From positions 248,001 to 312,000 of the forward strand of contig JAGKQI010000046.1 of assembly GCA_018806915.1 (NCBI GenBank): a stretch of 64,000 bases of DNA. The letters are read 5' to 3'. Under the pieces are notes generated by a model. The model did no database searches. It was not told where the DNA came from and saw only the letters and a list, made by a program, of their open reading frames with translations. The DNA comes from Phytophthora colocasiae (lineage: Eukaryota > Oomycota > Peronosporomycetes > Peronosporales > Peronosporaceae). Below are positions 21,213 to 32,421 of this stretch, piece after piece (within the stretch, counting starts at the first letter, position 1; each line of letters opens with the position of its first letter). Position numbers and translations under genes: made by a program.

Positions 21213-23381
21213 ATGTCCGGGATTGGAAGAAGAGATGGAGGGAAAGGTACCCCAGGCCGAGGGAACAGTGGTCGTGGGGGTGGACGGGCCGGAGGTCAGA
21301 AGACCGTCCGGGTCCTGTCCGAGGTGGAGCGACTGGAAGAAGAGGAACGGTCGCGCCAAGCAGAGGCTTCGCGTAGTGGCAGTGGAGATGCCCAGCTTAG
21401 CCTGGCGAGGAGAGCAGAAGAAGAAGAAAATGATGAACCGCCGGAGGGAGTCAGCACGGCCGCTGGTCGCGAGACGTTGAGACAGGAGTTGAAAGATGAT
21501 CTCCTGACGGCTGGTGCTGACGCTGGCGATGAGGAGGAGAAGCCGGACGCGCCGGAACCCGCCGACGAGGAAGATGAGAAGGAAGAAGTAACGGAGGAGT
21601 CGACCGTGGAGAGTACGGTCCCGAGCGCTCCATTGATGGATCCGGTGTATGGTTCGGCTCGGTTGGCTGCCTTGTACGCTGGTCAGCAGATGTACGAAGG
21701 TTACCCGGACTACGACGCCTATGAACGTGCGCACATGATGTACCCTACGGAAGAACCGGTGATGAAGGATGAAGTAGTCGAAGAAGTCCCTATGAGGGCG
21801 CCTACAGGGTTTATCTCGAGATACATGGGAACGGAGAAGCGTCGCACGGACCGTCCCCTTGGATGGGGTTGGGGAGCACTGAGCGAGGACCCGTATGAGG
21901 TGAAGACGGAGACGACTGCGCCGTTGGCATTTAATCCACTAGGCGTACCGCCTCAGTCTGCGGTGACTACTGCGTCGTCGGCCCCGCCGGTGACCGGACC
22001 GCTACCAGGGATAACGGCTCCTATAGGCGTTCAGTCGCCTGCGACCCAACCAGTGGGTATACCTAGACAAGCGCCTCTTCGTACGAGCGTGCCTCGGGTG
22101 CCATCCCTGGCTGGGACCCAGACGAGCGTCTCTCGGACAGCGTACGCTGCGCCGACGCAAGGATGGAGGCAGCCTACTGTCCCTCCTGTGCCGACGAGGA
22201 CTGTGCTGGGAGGGCAACGAGTGTTAGTTGGGCCTCCCCCTGGAGCTTATGGACAGTATGGTGGTGGGTATAGCGTTCCTAGACCGCCTCCGCCGCCCAG
22301 GATCTACGACCTAACGCAGGAGATGTCAAACGTGATGAAGGTGTTGCCTATGTTCTATTCCGACACGGCCACCGTGGAGAAGGCGCGTGACTTCTGGGAG
22401 CTGTTCGAGGCGCACACAGGACAGTTGCCCGACCAAGAACGGTTGTTGGTGTTCCGTCAGAAGCTGAAAGGAAGAGAGGCGGAACGGTGGTGGAGCAACT
22501 CCAGGATTAAAACGTTCGCCACCCTCAGGGTTCGCTTCCACAACCAATTCCTGAGTAGGACGGCTGACGAGCTATGGGATCGGTTGCATACGACTAAGAG
22601 ACAGAGGGGTGAATCGGTGGAAGAGTGGGGCGATCGAGTCACGGACTTGTGCGACTCGCTCGACTATCCGAACCCGCAGATGCGGTACAAACTGTTCCGT
22701 CGAGGTCTCAGGAACCGTCGGATGCTGGCTGCCTTGGATTCAAGTCCGGCCCGCGACATTCCCGAGGCGTGCGAGTGGTTGATGTCGAAGGATATGCACC
22801 GACCCAGTGAGGAAGACGAGGAGTTCTCGGACGGAGCTCCCGAAAGTAACAGGAACGGTCATTCGTCGTCCGCGGTGGACGCATTGACTCAGCAGTTGCA
22901 GACGTTCATGGCCCAGCAGCAGCTTTGGCAGCAGCAACTCATGGACGAGCGCAAGACTAGACCTTCGTCGCCTAGAGGACGGTCGCCGACCGTAGCTGCC
23001 ACTACCGCAGGGAACGCTCCTGCTACAGGGGACGGAAACAGAAGCTATCGTGGGATCAGGATGGCTGAAGATACCCGTACGCAGGAAGGTGAACCGGTTT
23101 GTGGCCGATGTTACTACAAGGGACATGGTCGTGCTACATGTATGAGAAGGACGATGACTTGCCGGAGGTGTGATCAGTATGGTCACGTTGCAGCAGAGTG
23201 TGAGCTCCCCTATAATGGAGGTCAACTAGGAGGACGGAACGGAGCCCCCTTAAACGCTCAAGGGTTCCGGTGCTACTTCTGTGGAGAGAACGGTCATCCA
23301 GTGGCCCAGTGTCCGACGATCGCTGCCTTGAAAGGATTGGCGGCTGGATCGACGGCCCAGCCTGCGGCCCCTAGGAATTGA
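21213..23381 (+). CDS. gag: Element B Gag polyprotein
   Basis: 722 codons from ATG at 21213. The N-terminal third is Gly/Arg-rich then acidic, followed by a Pro/Thr-rich region (about residues 230-380). A Gag capsid core follows (MKVLPMFYSDTATVEKARDF, WWSNSRIKTFATLRVRFHNQ, about 390-520), then a Gln-rich stretch. Three zinc knuckles close it: CGRCYYKGHGRATC, CRRCDQYGHVAAEC and CYFCGENGHPVAQC. Gag would assemble particles and bind RNA. It ends at TGA (23379), followed at once by CGG with the frame staying open for 282 further codons. Intact, and the best-preserved gene of element B. Confidence 0.9.
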   Translation: MSGIGRRDGGKGTPGRGNSGRGGGRAGGQKTVRVLSEVERLEEEERSRQAEASRSGSGDAQLSLARRAEEEENDEPPEGVSTAAGRETLRQELKDDLLTAGADAGDEEEKPDAPEPADEEDEKEEVTEESTVESTVPSAPLMDPVYGSARLAALYAGQQMYEGYPDYDAYERAHMMYPTEEPVMKDEVVEEVPMRAPTGFISRYMGTEKRRTDRPLGWGWGALSEDPYEVKTETTAPLAFNPLGVPPQSAVTTASSAPPVTGPLPGITAPIGVQSPATQPVGIPRQAPLRTSVPRVPSLAGTQTSVSRTAYAAPTQGWRQPTVPPVPTRTVLGGQRVLVGPPPGAYGQYGGGYSVPRPPPPPRIYDLTQEMSNVMKVLPMFYSDTATVEKARDFWELFEAHTGQLPDQERLLVFRQKLKGREAERWWSNSRIKTFATLRVRFHNQFLSRTADELWDRLHTTKRQRGESVEEWGDRVTDLCDSLDYPNPQMRYKLFRRGLRNRRMLAALDSSPARDIPEACEWLMSKDMHRPSEEDEEFSDGAPESNRNGHSSSAVDALTQQLQTFMAQQQLWQQQLMDERKTRPSSPRGRSPTVAATTAGNAPATGDGNRSYRGIRMAEDTRTQEGEPVCGRCYYKGHGRATCMRRTMTCRRCDQYGHVAAECELPYNGGQLGGRNGAPLNAQGFRCYFCGENGHPVAQCPTIAALKGLAAGSTAQPAAPRN

Positions 23382-23384
23382 CGG
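23379..23384 (+). promoter_or_regulatory. Candidate stop-codon readthrough site UGA CGG
   Basis: Gag ends AAT TGA CGG and the same frame remains open to 24230. UGA CGG is a known leaky context in some RNA viruses. Whether it works here is untested. Confidence 0.45.
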
Positions 23385-24788
23385 GGTCGTGAGGAAGGGG
23401 AGGAGCGAGCCACTCCTTCCTCTTGTCTGGCAGATGGCTCGAATGGTGACCGTGCTGAGGAGGGATTCGGGGAAAAGAAGACGGTTGCCGTGGTGACGGA
23501 GAGTGAGATGAACGAGAAAAAGAAGAAAAAGAAGAAGCCGCGAGGGACGGTGAAAACCGCGCGGAATGCTGAGAAAAAGAGACAAAAGAAGAAAAAGAAG
23601 ATTGAAGAAAAAGGAACGGAAAGAAAGGAAGACGCCCGTATGGAAGAGAACGGTGAACGTCGAAAGAAGACAGTGCGGTTCGTCGATGAGGTAGAGGCGG
23701 GTGGTATAGCGACCCGTGAGTCAGCGGAGCCCGCCTACACGCTAGAAGATGCTGTCGAAGACGGCCTACTGGAAGAGGAAGTACTCGAGGACGACGAACT
23801 GTCGGATGAGGGGTTGTCGTTCGACATCTTCGACGCCCCTGGTGCCGAAGTTGGAGAGGAGCGAGCGGATTCAGTAACGGAACGGACCGAGGTAGGGGAC
23901 GGAGCGGACGTCGTGTCACCCGCGGAACACCCTACAGACTGCTTGTTCACGGACGCGGAGCTTGAGGCTCTCGAGTCTAGGGATCGTGAAGGGACAACTG
24001 GTGAGCTGGATGAAACAGAGGTTTTCAGCGAGTCAGAAGAATACGAAAAAGAAATTGAGGATCGTTTGCGCCCTTTGGATGAAGCTGATACTATGGAACG
24101 GATACGGTTGAACGCGGCATCCTTACGAGAACCCTCTACTGAGGAACTGTCCTCTCTATTGGACGTTCCACTCAAAGTGGTCGAGCGCACTCGGCGAGCG
24201 TCCCCAGTCGGCGCCGATTCGCCTGAGTAGGGGCAGGAATGGTTCCGCGAGACGCTCGAGAAGACCGAAGAAGCCAAGCGCGCTAACCGCGATTTCAAAT
24301 CGTCAGTAGTGCAGGTGGTGGGACGAACGGTGTTGAAGGGACCAAGCGAGCGGAAACCTAACCCGTTTAGAGAGCGTGACACGAGTCCGAAGGAAGAGTC
24401 TACAACGGAAGAGGAAGTCAGTGCTAACATCTTGTCGCGGCTGGAGGACTTCGCTGTGTCCGCCCAAGTGCCGTGTGCAGGGACTGTTGCTGCGAAGCAG
24501 GAGTCCGTCCTGAGGAACCGTGTCGTCGTTTCACCTACCTTAGCAAAGATTGTGGTCCAACGAGTGGTGTACTTGTTCCTGAAAGAAGCGTTCCGACAGG
24601 TAATCACCCCGTTGCGTGATAAAGTTCCGAAGACGGACCTAATCAAACTGGAGAGACTAGCGAAGGAAGTCGCTGCCTCCAGGGGCGTTTGGAATTTGGA
24701 TTGGGGACAGTTAGAGGGGACGGCTCTGGAATATTACGACAAGAACGCGACGATCATTTGGGAGAAACTGATAGACAGAGGGAAGTGA
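23382..24788 (+). pseudogene. Element B post-gag linker region of pol
   Basis: Same frame as gag after the TGA. First comes a Lys/Glu-rich low-complexity segment (EKKKKKKKPRGT), then an acidic Ser-rich region to TAG at 24228. The frame then continues, still in phase, to TGA at 24786 with a helical-looking segment (VYLFLKEAFRQVITPLRDKV). The TAG is followed by GGG CAG, and either stop could be readthrough or mutation. No enzyme motif is seen; by position it is the spacer before protease. Confidence 0.5.
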
Positions 24789-25650
24789 AAGAGGACCCGG
24801 CGATTGCTGCTAAGAGACGAGGTCGGCAGCGTCCTGAGATTGACTTCGAGGCCATGTTCAGACCGTACGCGGAGGTGCTGATGAATGCTGAACTGTTACT
24901 GAGTGATGAAGATGTGGTAAGCTATGTGGACGTGGTGGGACCGCCGCCAGGAACGGTTGCGCCTCCCCCTCACCCGGGCCTTGTTGAAGTCGTCACGGTG
25001 GAAATGCCGGACGGGTTCGGCGTGTCGGAGGGAGACATGGATGAAATAGAAGTCTGCACTGTGGTTGAAGACGGTCGACGCGTGGTGTGTGCTGTTGGGA
25101 ACTTCGAAGCGTTATCAAGTGGATTTATTGAGTGTTTGCCTTCTCGTTTACTCGTGGATACGGGAGCTACACTGAGTTTGGTAGATAGCCGCGTGCTGAA
25201 GCGGCTAGGACGGTCGACGAAGACGCTGAAGCCGTACGAAGGATCGGTCAAGAGCTCCTCCGGGCATCAGGGTGGGCGAGTTTGTCGTTAAGAATGGGAA
25301 GTGCAGAGATTTCGCTGAGTTTGGTGGTCGCGGACCAGTTGCATGTGGACGCCATCCTGGGGGTAGACGCTCTTGGAGCGTTCGGAGCGGTCATTGATGT
25401 GGCAGAGCGTCAGCTCTTGCTCAAAGACTCAGGCGAGGTGCTGCCCCTTGGGGGTATGGTTGTGCAGGACGCTTACATGGCGACGATGGTAAAGTCAATA
25501 CGCCTGCCGCCTAAAGGACAAGCTCTAGTCATGGCAAGGTTGGTAGGGACACCGGAGGAAAAGGCTACGGTGCTCATTGAAGGCGCTGTATCCCTTCCGC
25601 CCACACTGTGTGTGGCGCACTCGTTGTGTACGGTGGAGGACAATAGTTGA
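24689..25650 (+). pseudogene. pro: Element B aspartic protease (frameshifted)
   Basis: The frame at 24689-25291 encodes an acidic pre-region and LLVDTGATLSLVDSRVLKRL with the D-T-G catalytic triad near 25156. Two single-base shifts (about 25255 and 25300) are needed to reach 25282-25650, which carries the rest of the retropepsin fold ending DAILGVDALGAFGAVID. That frame stops at TGA 25648, and RT follows in another frame. The motif is intact, but the gene as read is not continuous. Confidence 0.7.
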
Positions 25651-26890
25651 AGTCTGTAACGCATCTACCGAGGAACGGTGGATCCGCCGTGGTACGCCTG
25701 TGGCGTGCGCTTCGGTCGTTCCAGAGTCGGCCTTCAGCCAGATGCAGACGAAGGACGGAGCAGTACCGAGGAACCCGGAGACACCGGAGACGGACGGACG
25801 AGTGCAGTCCGCGACCGGAGCGCCCGAGGATCCGATTGCTAAGAAGGAACGGAAGTCTCGGCCGGAAGTGCCGCCTGACAAAATCACGGTCAAGGCTGAC
25901 TTTTCGCAATCAAGGTTGACGGAGGAACAGAAGCGGATATTTGAAGCAGAGCTGGACAACTTTAGTGACCTGTTTGTCGAGTCTTCGGCGATGCCGGGAC
26001 GGACGGAACTGCTACACTTCGAGATTGACACGGGCGATAGTCGGCCCATCAAACAGCAACCGTACCGGGTATCCGTAGCGGAAGGAGACGTGATGGAAGC
26101 GGAAATACAGCAGTACTTGGACGCGGGACTGATCCGTCCATCGAACAGTCCGTGGGCAAGCCCTGTTCTCATGATAAGGAAACCGGACGGTGGTATCCGA
26201 TTCTGTATAGATTATCGCAAGTTGAACGCGGTGACGGTGAAGGACTGTTACCCTATGCCGTTGATCGATGATATTTTGGACGTGCTAGGAGGTGCCCAGT
26301 TGTTTTCGACCATGGACATTGCATCCGGGTATTGGAACGTACCGATGGCGCTGGACAGTGTATCAAAGACGGCTTTCACGTGCAAATACGGCCTCTTCAA
26401 ATGGCTCGTTATGCCTTTTGGCCTCTGTAACGCTGTACCCGCGTTCGAACGGTTGATGGAGACGGTTCTAGTGGATCTGAAGTGGCGAGTATGCCTAGTT
26501 TACCTGGACGATTGCGTAGTGTTCAGCAAGGACTTCCCGACGCACCTGCTACGCGTTCGTCAAGTCTTGACGAGGTTGAGGGAGGCAGGCTTCAAGCTCA
26601 AGATGAAGAAGTGGCACTGGGGACGGAGCCAAGTGGCGTTCCTAGGACACATCGTCACGCCCTCGGGCGTCCTGCCTAACCCCGAGAAGGTGAAGGCCGT
26701 GCTGAACGTGAGGAGACCAGTGGACTTGCATGGGATTCGTTCGTTCCTCGGACTGACTAGCTACTTTCGACGCTACATCCCGGGGTACGCCTCGATTTCG
26801 GCGCCCTTGGAACGGTTGAAGGTAAAGGATGCACCGTTCGTGTGGACGGAGGACTGTGAGTCTGCCTTTCGGCAGCTCAAACGTGCCTAA
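25577..26890 (+). pseudogene. pol: Element B reverse transcriptase
   Basis: Ty3-type RT: AGLIRPSNSPWASPVLMIRK, FCIDYRKLNAVT, LFSTMDIASGYWNV, MPFGLCNAVPAFERLM, and the catalytic YLDD in VCLVYLDDCVVF (about 26505). The thumb (FLGHIVTPSGV) and connection (FLGLTSYFRRYIPGYASIS) follow. It copies element RNA to cDNA in particles. The domain is complete in one frame, but TAA at 26888 ends it one base out of phase with RNase H. Confidence 0.85.
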
Positions 26891-28782
26891 TGAAGCCACC
26901 GATTCTGGTGTATCCGGACAGTCAGAAGCGGTTCAAGTTGTATGTCGGCTCGTCACGGTACGCTGTTGGAGCGTGCCTCATGCAAGAGGTGGACGGTCGT
27001 GACCGTGCCGTCTCCTACGCGAGCAAATTGCTCACGGGGTCGCAAAAGAACTGGATAAATAACCAAGACGGCATCTCCGAGATCGAGTGCTGGGGAGTAG
27101 TGTGGGCGACTAGAAAGTTCCGCTGCTACCTGGATCGGCGCGAGTTTGATCTGTTCACGGACCACCAGGCACTGAAGTGGATTTTCAGTCCTGGGAACCG
27201 TACCTCGAACGCTAAGTTGGCACGGTGGGCGATGGAGCTGTCGAGCCTGCAGTTCCAGGTTCATCACAAGCCTGGGACTTCGCTAGGTCACGTGGATGGG
27301 CTCTCAAGACTGCCTAGGGGACGGGTAGCTGCTCTGACGATGCAGGACCTGCTGAATCCGGATGACGGAGACGCACTTCCGCCTTCAGTCGGGGAGCCGT
27401 ATGAATTGGACGGTGATGTTGACTACGGGGGTACAGAGGACTGTGAGCAGAAGGACGGTGAGCAGGATTTCGATGAAATGGACGGAGCGGCCGTAGGAGA
27501 GCAGGCGGACGGACACGTAGACGATCCACCGCAAGAGGAGTTGAGGGAGGAAGCTGAGGTTGAGCAGGATGGAAAACGCGCGAGGTCTCCTTTGGATAGG
27601 TTTGGTCTGAACCGCGACCAGTTCGTGGCCGAACAGCAGAAAATTTCGTGGGTACGAGCTTTGGTGGCCTACCTGAAGGACGGAGCGCTTCCGCTTGATC
27701 CGTACCTGCGTGCGCGTGTAGTACAGATGGGGCCTAGATACGCTGTTGAGGACGGCATGTTGACACGGCGTGTTAATTTATCCGCCCGGGTGGGGCCAGC
27801 ACGGTCATTGACCGTGCCAGTGGTCCCCGTGCCTTACATGGAAACCGTCCTCCACTACTGTCATGCGGACGTCTTGTCGTCGCACTTGAGCCTGACGAAA
27901 ACGCTAGAGAAGGTGAGGAGACACGCGTTCTGGCCGGGATGGAGGAAGGACGTAGCGGAATACGTGCGGGAATGCAATACTTGTGGAAGCGGCAAAGGGG
28001 CTAGACCGTGGAGAGCTGGCAAGATGCAAAGAATGCCTGTAACGGACCTTAACAGGCCGTTCTCGCTGCTAGTGGTTGACGCAGTGGGGCCATTGCCAAG
28101 GACCGAGAGAAGAAACAAGTATATCCTAGTGTTTGTGGACTACTTCACGCGGTGGGCGGAAGCGTTCGCAGTGGAACGGTTGGACTCGATGTCTTTTCTG
28201 GAAGCAATGATTAATGGAGTGGTCGCGCGGCACGGTGTGCCGTCACGGTTGCTGAGCGACCAAGGATCGAATTTCACGTCGGAAATCGCGAAGTCCTTCT
28301 ACCAGATTTTGGGGATTAAGAAGTTGTTTGGGGCTGCGTACCATCCCCAGACTCAGGGGTTGGTAGAACGGTTCAACGGGACACTACTGGGCATGCTAAG
28401 GATGCATGTCAACGAGGCACAGACGGACTGGGATCTGTACCTCCCTAGAGTGCTATTCGCCTATAGAACGGCCTACCATGAGGCGCTGGGCGACTCTCCT
28501 TTCTTCTCGTTGTATGGTCGTGACCCTACGTTGCCTTTGGATGTGGCATTTTTGAATTTGGGAAAAAGATGGAAAAGTGACGAGGTGGCACTGTACCGTC
28601 GGGAACTCCACCGTTCTCTGAGAAACTCGCGACTTCTGGTGGAGCGTCAGTTGGTGAAGGCCCAGGACCGTCATGAGCGTCGGTTAGATGGTCTAGTGCC
28701 GGTGGTTTACGAGGACGGCGACCCAGTATGGGTGTTCCGTTGTTTAGGGCGAAGCGAGGCGAGGCACGGACGAAGAAACTAG
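26890..28782 (+). pseudogene. pol: Element B RNase H and integrase
   Basis: The RNase H block begins KLYVGSSRYAVGACL. Its first catalytic Asp, expected at codon 26947 (GGC), is Gly. TDHQALKWIF and the Glu of SEIECWGVVWA are present. After an acidic linker, the integrase has a zinc-binding H..H..CNTCGSGKG, a DDE core with LLVVDAVGPLP, LLSDQGSNF and GLVERFNGT, and the start of its C-terminal domain. One inserted base near 28745 ends the frame at 28782; the remainder is at 28728-29312. RNase H is probably inactive. The integrase residues are intact. Confidence 0.85.
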
Positions 28783-29312
28783 CGTTTGCATGGCACGGAC
28801 CGTACCGTGTTGTCGAGAAAGTGAATGACAATGCATACCGGGTTGCTATCCCTACACATCCGAGCCGGGTAGTCACGGTCAATGTGAACCGCATGAAGAA
28901 GTACCGTGGCAAGTGGACGCGTCCGTTCCTGGACGAGGTCCCCGAAGGGATAGGAGGGGATGGGGAACCTGCGGAGGACGGACCGTTGGAGGAAGAAGAT
29001 TTGCCCCATTCTAGCTTCGCGGAACGATTAACTGTCGCCGGGAGCGATACCGTTCTCGCAGGAGTAGACTCTCCGTTACTCGAAGTGGTGGCAAAGCGTA
29101 CAGTGGCCAGAGTGGTCGAGTATTTGGTGCTGACGGCGAGCTACGAGACGTTTTGGATCCCTAGAACGGAGCTCATGCCAGAGTACCGTCCCCTAGTGGA
29201 CGCCTTTGAGCAGGCTGAAAGAATAAAGAAGGGTTTGCCAGAGTGGCGCCGGAGTCCTCGGTTGGAGGAGGCTAATGCTGAAGCCAACGAGGACGACTTG
29301 CTGCTGGCTTAG
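28728..29312 (+). pseudogene. pol: Element B integrase C-terminal domain
   Basis: Continues the integrase in another frame: KKLAFAWHGPYRVVEKVND and VNVNRMKKYRGKW are typical of the GPY/F module. A tail with ETFWIPRTELMPEYRPLVDA ends at TAG 29310. No chromodomain with the aromatic cage pattern is apparent, in contrast to elements D and E. Confidence 0.75.
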
Positions 29313-29496
29313 CAGACCTCACTCCTGCAGTACCCAACGTTAAATGGAAACTAAGGACGATGAAGGGATCAGAACGCTTGAAGGGAACGGTTGGAAGATG
29401 AAATTGCATGTTGGATTAAGAGATTAGTGACGCGCTGTTACGAAAGAGGAACCCGGAAAGAGAGAGAGCTGAATGGCGCGCGCAAGAAGGTAGATG

Positions 29497-30821
29497 TTAC
29501 TTGGTGGAAGGCGAGGCTGCGGGAGAAGCGGCGGTGGTGCTAGATGGTGAGCCGCCCGCCTTCTTCGACTCGGACGAGGGCTTCTTGTCTTCGGGGGACG
29601 ACTTCTTGGGCTTGTCTTCCTTCTTGTCGGGGGAAGTCTTCTTGGTCTTGTCGTCCTTCTTGGTGGAGCGAGGCTTGTCTTCGTCGGAGCCGTGGTAATC
29701 GCTGGACTTGTCGTCGTCGGGGCCGTCGCTTGTCTCCTTATCTTCGTCTTCTTCTTCATCTTCTTGGGAAGGGTCCTCTTGTTCTTCGTCGGAGTCTTCT
29801 TCTTGGTCGGAGTCTTCGGCTGGGTCAGCTCCGTCGATGGGCGGGGACGGAGGAAGAATCGTAGGCGCACCTGTGTCTTCGTCTTCGTAATCGGAGTCGT
29901 CGTCACCTTGATCAGAAGGCTTGAATGGCTTGTCGTCGAAGTCCACGGTGTGCGTACCGTTCAGGACGCGCTTGGCCACGTCGATCTGGACGGGACGGAG
30001 GGTACGGTCGGAGAGGAGGCGCTTCCAGACGCCGCTGGACCTGTTGCCGACCCAACTTGCGGTCGGGGGAGATCCTCCGTTGACATCAAGCACGATGCGG
30101 GCCAAGGATACGTCAGAGAGGCGGAGATGGGGTCGGCGGGTAGGATCCAGTGCTTGAGTCTGCTCGAGGAGAGCAGGAACGGAAAGAAGCCGTCTTCGTC
30201 CACGGAGAGAGGGTCGAGGGCGCGGGCGACAGTACGCTCATAACGCGAACGGTCACGGCGGAAGAGTGTTGCGAGGTCGGATTGAGCTGGAGCGGAGGAA
30301 TCGGACTGGGCCTTGGCGGCTGCGGCTGAGTGAGTGGCGGCCTTGCCTCCGTACCACATGGGCGTGTCGTGAGTGCCGTTCTCAAGTCGATCGAGGAAGT
30401 CGTAGTAGCCGAAGGTCTCGATGTTCTTGCTGATGAAACGAAGCCGAGCTTGGACGGCGGCGGATTTTTGTTTGCTCCGGGCGCCGGCCTTGTCGGTGGG
30501 CGCGTAGAGCGCGCAGTCGAAGACGACGGAGCGGTGTCTCATCCAGAAACGGTAGTGCGAGAGGTAGAGGTCGGGATACTCGCTGGGGTCGTACCAGGCA
30601 CGCTGCTGGGACCATGGATACGCGAGACGGAACGGAGCCTTGCCACGCTCGGTAGCCTCCGTGAGGATCTTGTTAATGTCGTTCTTGATGGGCTTGGGAA
30701 TGTCGCGTGGCAACTCAAACTTGTAAGCCAGTTTGCTGGGCGCGGGAGACGGAGATGACGAGCTGCTGGTGCGTTGCTTCTTGGCTGGAGGGCTGGACTT
30801 GGAAGAGCCTCGGGTGGCTGG
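29497..30821 (-). pseudogene. Element B antisense ORF, 3' portion (continues from 47426-47752)
   Basis: Minus-strand coding sequence between pol and the 3' LTR. Starting at the D insertion (30821) it reads PATRGSSKSSPPAKKQRTSS, a Ser/Lys-rich, nuclear-localisation-like stretch. A structured region follows with YPWSQQRAWYDPSEYPDLYL, RFISKNIETFGYYDFLDRL and DPLSVDEDGFFPFLL. Near 30115 a one-base shift leads to LARIVLDVNG and WVGNRSSGVWKRLLSD, then a long acidic, Lys-rich tail to 29497. Its 5' part lies 16.6 kb away at 47426-47752 and joins in frame once element D and one CTGG are removed. I do not recognise the family. The layout resembles the antisense ORFs of element D. Confidence 0.65.
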
Positions 30822-32309
30822 TGTGAAGCTGTGGGTTTGAATTTTCGCCCAGAAGCCGCCTCCCAGGACCATCCATTGATCTGGAAGCTGATTGGCTGAT
30901 ATTTGACAACATTGGGACGGGAATCTGGGAAGGTGTAAGCGTTGTGCTTCAGGAATACCTTCGATAATCTCCGGAATCCATGTCCGATCTGGAATCCCGA
31001 GTCGACCAACTGCATCCGGAGCCCTGATACAGCTGAACCAGGTACACATACAGTATCCAAGTATTTCCTGTGAAAAGAGCTCCAGATGCCGGCCAAGGTC
31101 ACGTGGAATCTGAACACCAAGGGCGTTTGGAAAGGACTGGCATCCGGGGAAATCCTGATTTGTACCCAGTATCCAGTTGAATAGTCCTGATTTGTACCCA
31201 GTATCCAGTTGAAGCTCCAAGTATACTTTAGTCAAGTGATTACCGACCGACCAAGACGACCGACCAGGATGTGCTCGGCACCAGCCGGAATTCTTCGGGC
31301 TTCGGCGACAGAGACACGCGCCCCCTGCCCCTTTCTATAGTGAAATCAAGACGTTTAGCAGAGACTTTAGCAAAATACTTATACATAAATAACAGAGAGT
31401 TCAATTTGCCACCAAGGACGCAAGTGAGTGTGCGGGAGGTTCCCACAAGCCACCACTGCCGAGAACCGCCGACCAGCCTCAAGAAGAGGGCTCGGGGTCA
31501 TCTCCGCCAGCGTTAGGCTGCGACGACAGCGTACACCGCCGCGGGATTCTCCACAAAGGTCAAGACCAAGTTAGGTAAGGGATCCGGAGGGCGCATCCGG
31601 AAGTGAGCTTCCTATTTCATATTCCAGTTGGTATTCCGGACTCCGGATACCCATTTCATATTATAACTGCGTTTTAGGAGGTTGTTAGTAGTTAGCCCCT
31701 TGGAACTGTATTGAATTAACTACTGTGTGATAGGATTGTATATTGAGGGTTATCCGGATTACTTTCTAGTGATTCCGGATTCCATTTGATTATTGTCTTC
31801 CGGAAACCAAGTGGTTATCCGGAAGTGGTGCGCTTGTTAGAGTCCCGGAACCGAGCCAGTGTTCCGGAATCAGACTCCGTCGACTGGCATCTGGAGTGCC
31901 CACCGCTCCAAGGGCCACAAAGAATAAGAGCGGCTGTATATTTGCATATTAACTCTCTGTATTGTATTGGTTAACCGCTAGGGGAAGACTTTGCTAATAG
32001 TCTTTCACTGATTCCAGACGACTGCATCTGGAAAGTACCTGGCATTTGTACATCTGGACCTGATCGGCATCCAGAAGTAACTCATTGGTGACTACACCGG
32101 ATACGCGAAGACAAACGACACCCAAGAGGATACCACAAGGTCACACGCCAACTCTGCCTTCCGGATACCCATAGGATCCCGGAAGGTTGAGACTGACCCC
32201 ACTTGGCATCTGGACGTTTTATTCCAGAATCCACCTGGGCACGCACTATACACTCTGGGCGACCGACTTCCAGTCCGGAAGCCGAAAAGTGTTCACCCAC
32301 TTCGCCACA
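30822..32309 (+). repeat. Element D 5' LTR (1488 bp)
   Basis: Contains about 13 copies of the palindrome TCCGGA (chance expectation below one) plus many TCTGGA/TCCAGA variants. A TTTCTATAGTGAAATC segment near 31333 and TACTTATACATAAATAAC near 31376 are possible core-promoter or polyadenylation regions. Confidence 0.95.
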
Positions 32310-32311
32310 GC

Positions 32312-32340
32312 TGGTGCGCGTGCCCGGATTCGATACCGAG
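32312..32340 (+). promoter_or_regulatory. Element D tRNA primer-binding site
   Basis: Starts two bases after the LTR. The reverse complement ends CACGCGCACCA and contains a T-arm-like CTCGG-loop-CCGGG stem with TCGAAT in the loop, so this is clearly complementary to the 3' end of a tRNA. The loop has one base more than the standard seven, so perfect pairing may end after about 22 bases. The tRNA identity is not determined. Confidence 0.8.
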
Positions 32341-32421
32341 TGTATCACTGAGTTACTTTATATTTGATTCGATTAGTTTCAGGGGAACTGAGTGCTAACT
32401 AACTTTCTAATCGTGGTTGTG

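Noticed and set aside
23735..24646. 303-codon minus-strand ORF in element B
   Set aside because: Ser-rich shadow of an acidic Glu/Asp sense linker; no independent feature.
24786..24790. -1 frameshift signal at the end of the element B linker
   Set aside because: The frame change to protease is -1, but AGAGGGAAG does not fit X_XXY_YYZ, so a mutation is as likely.
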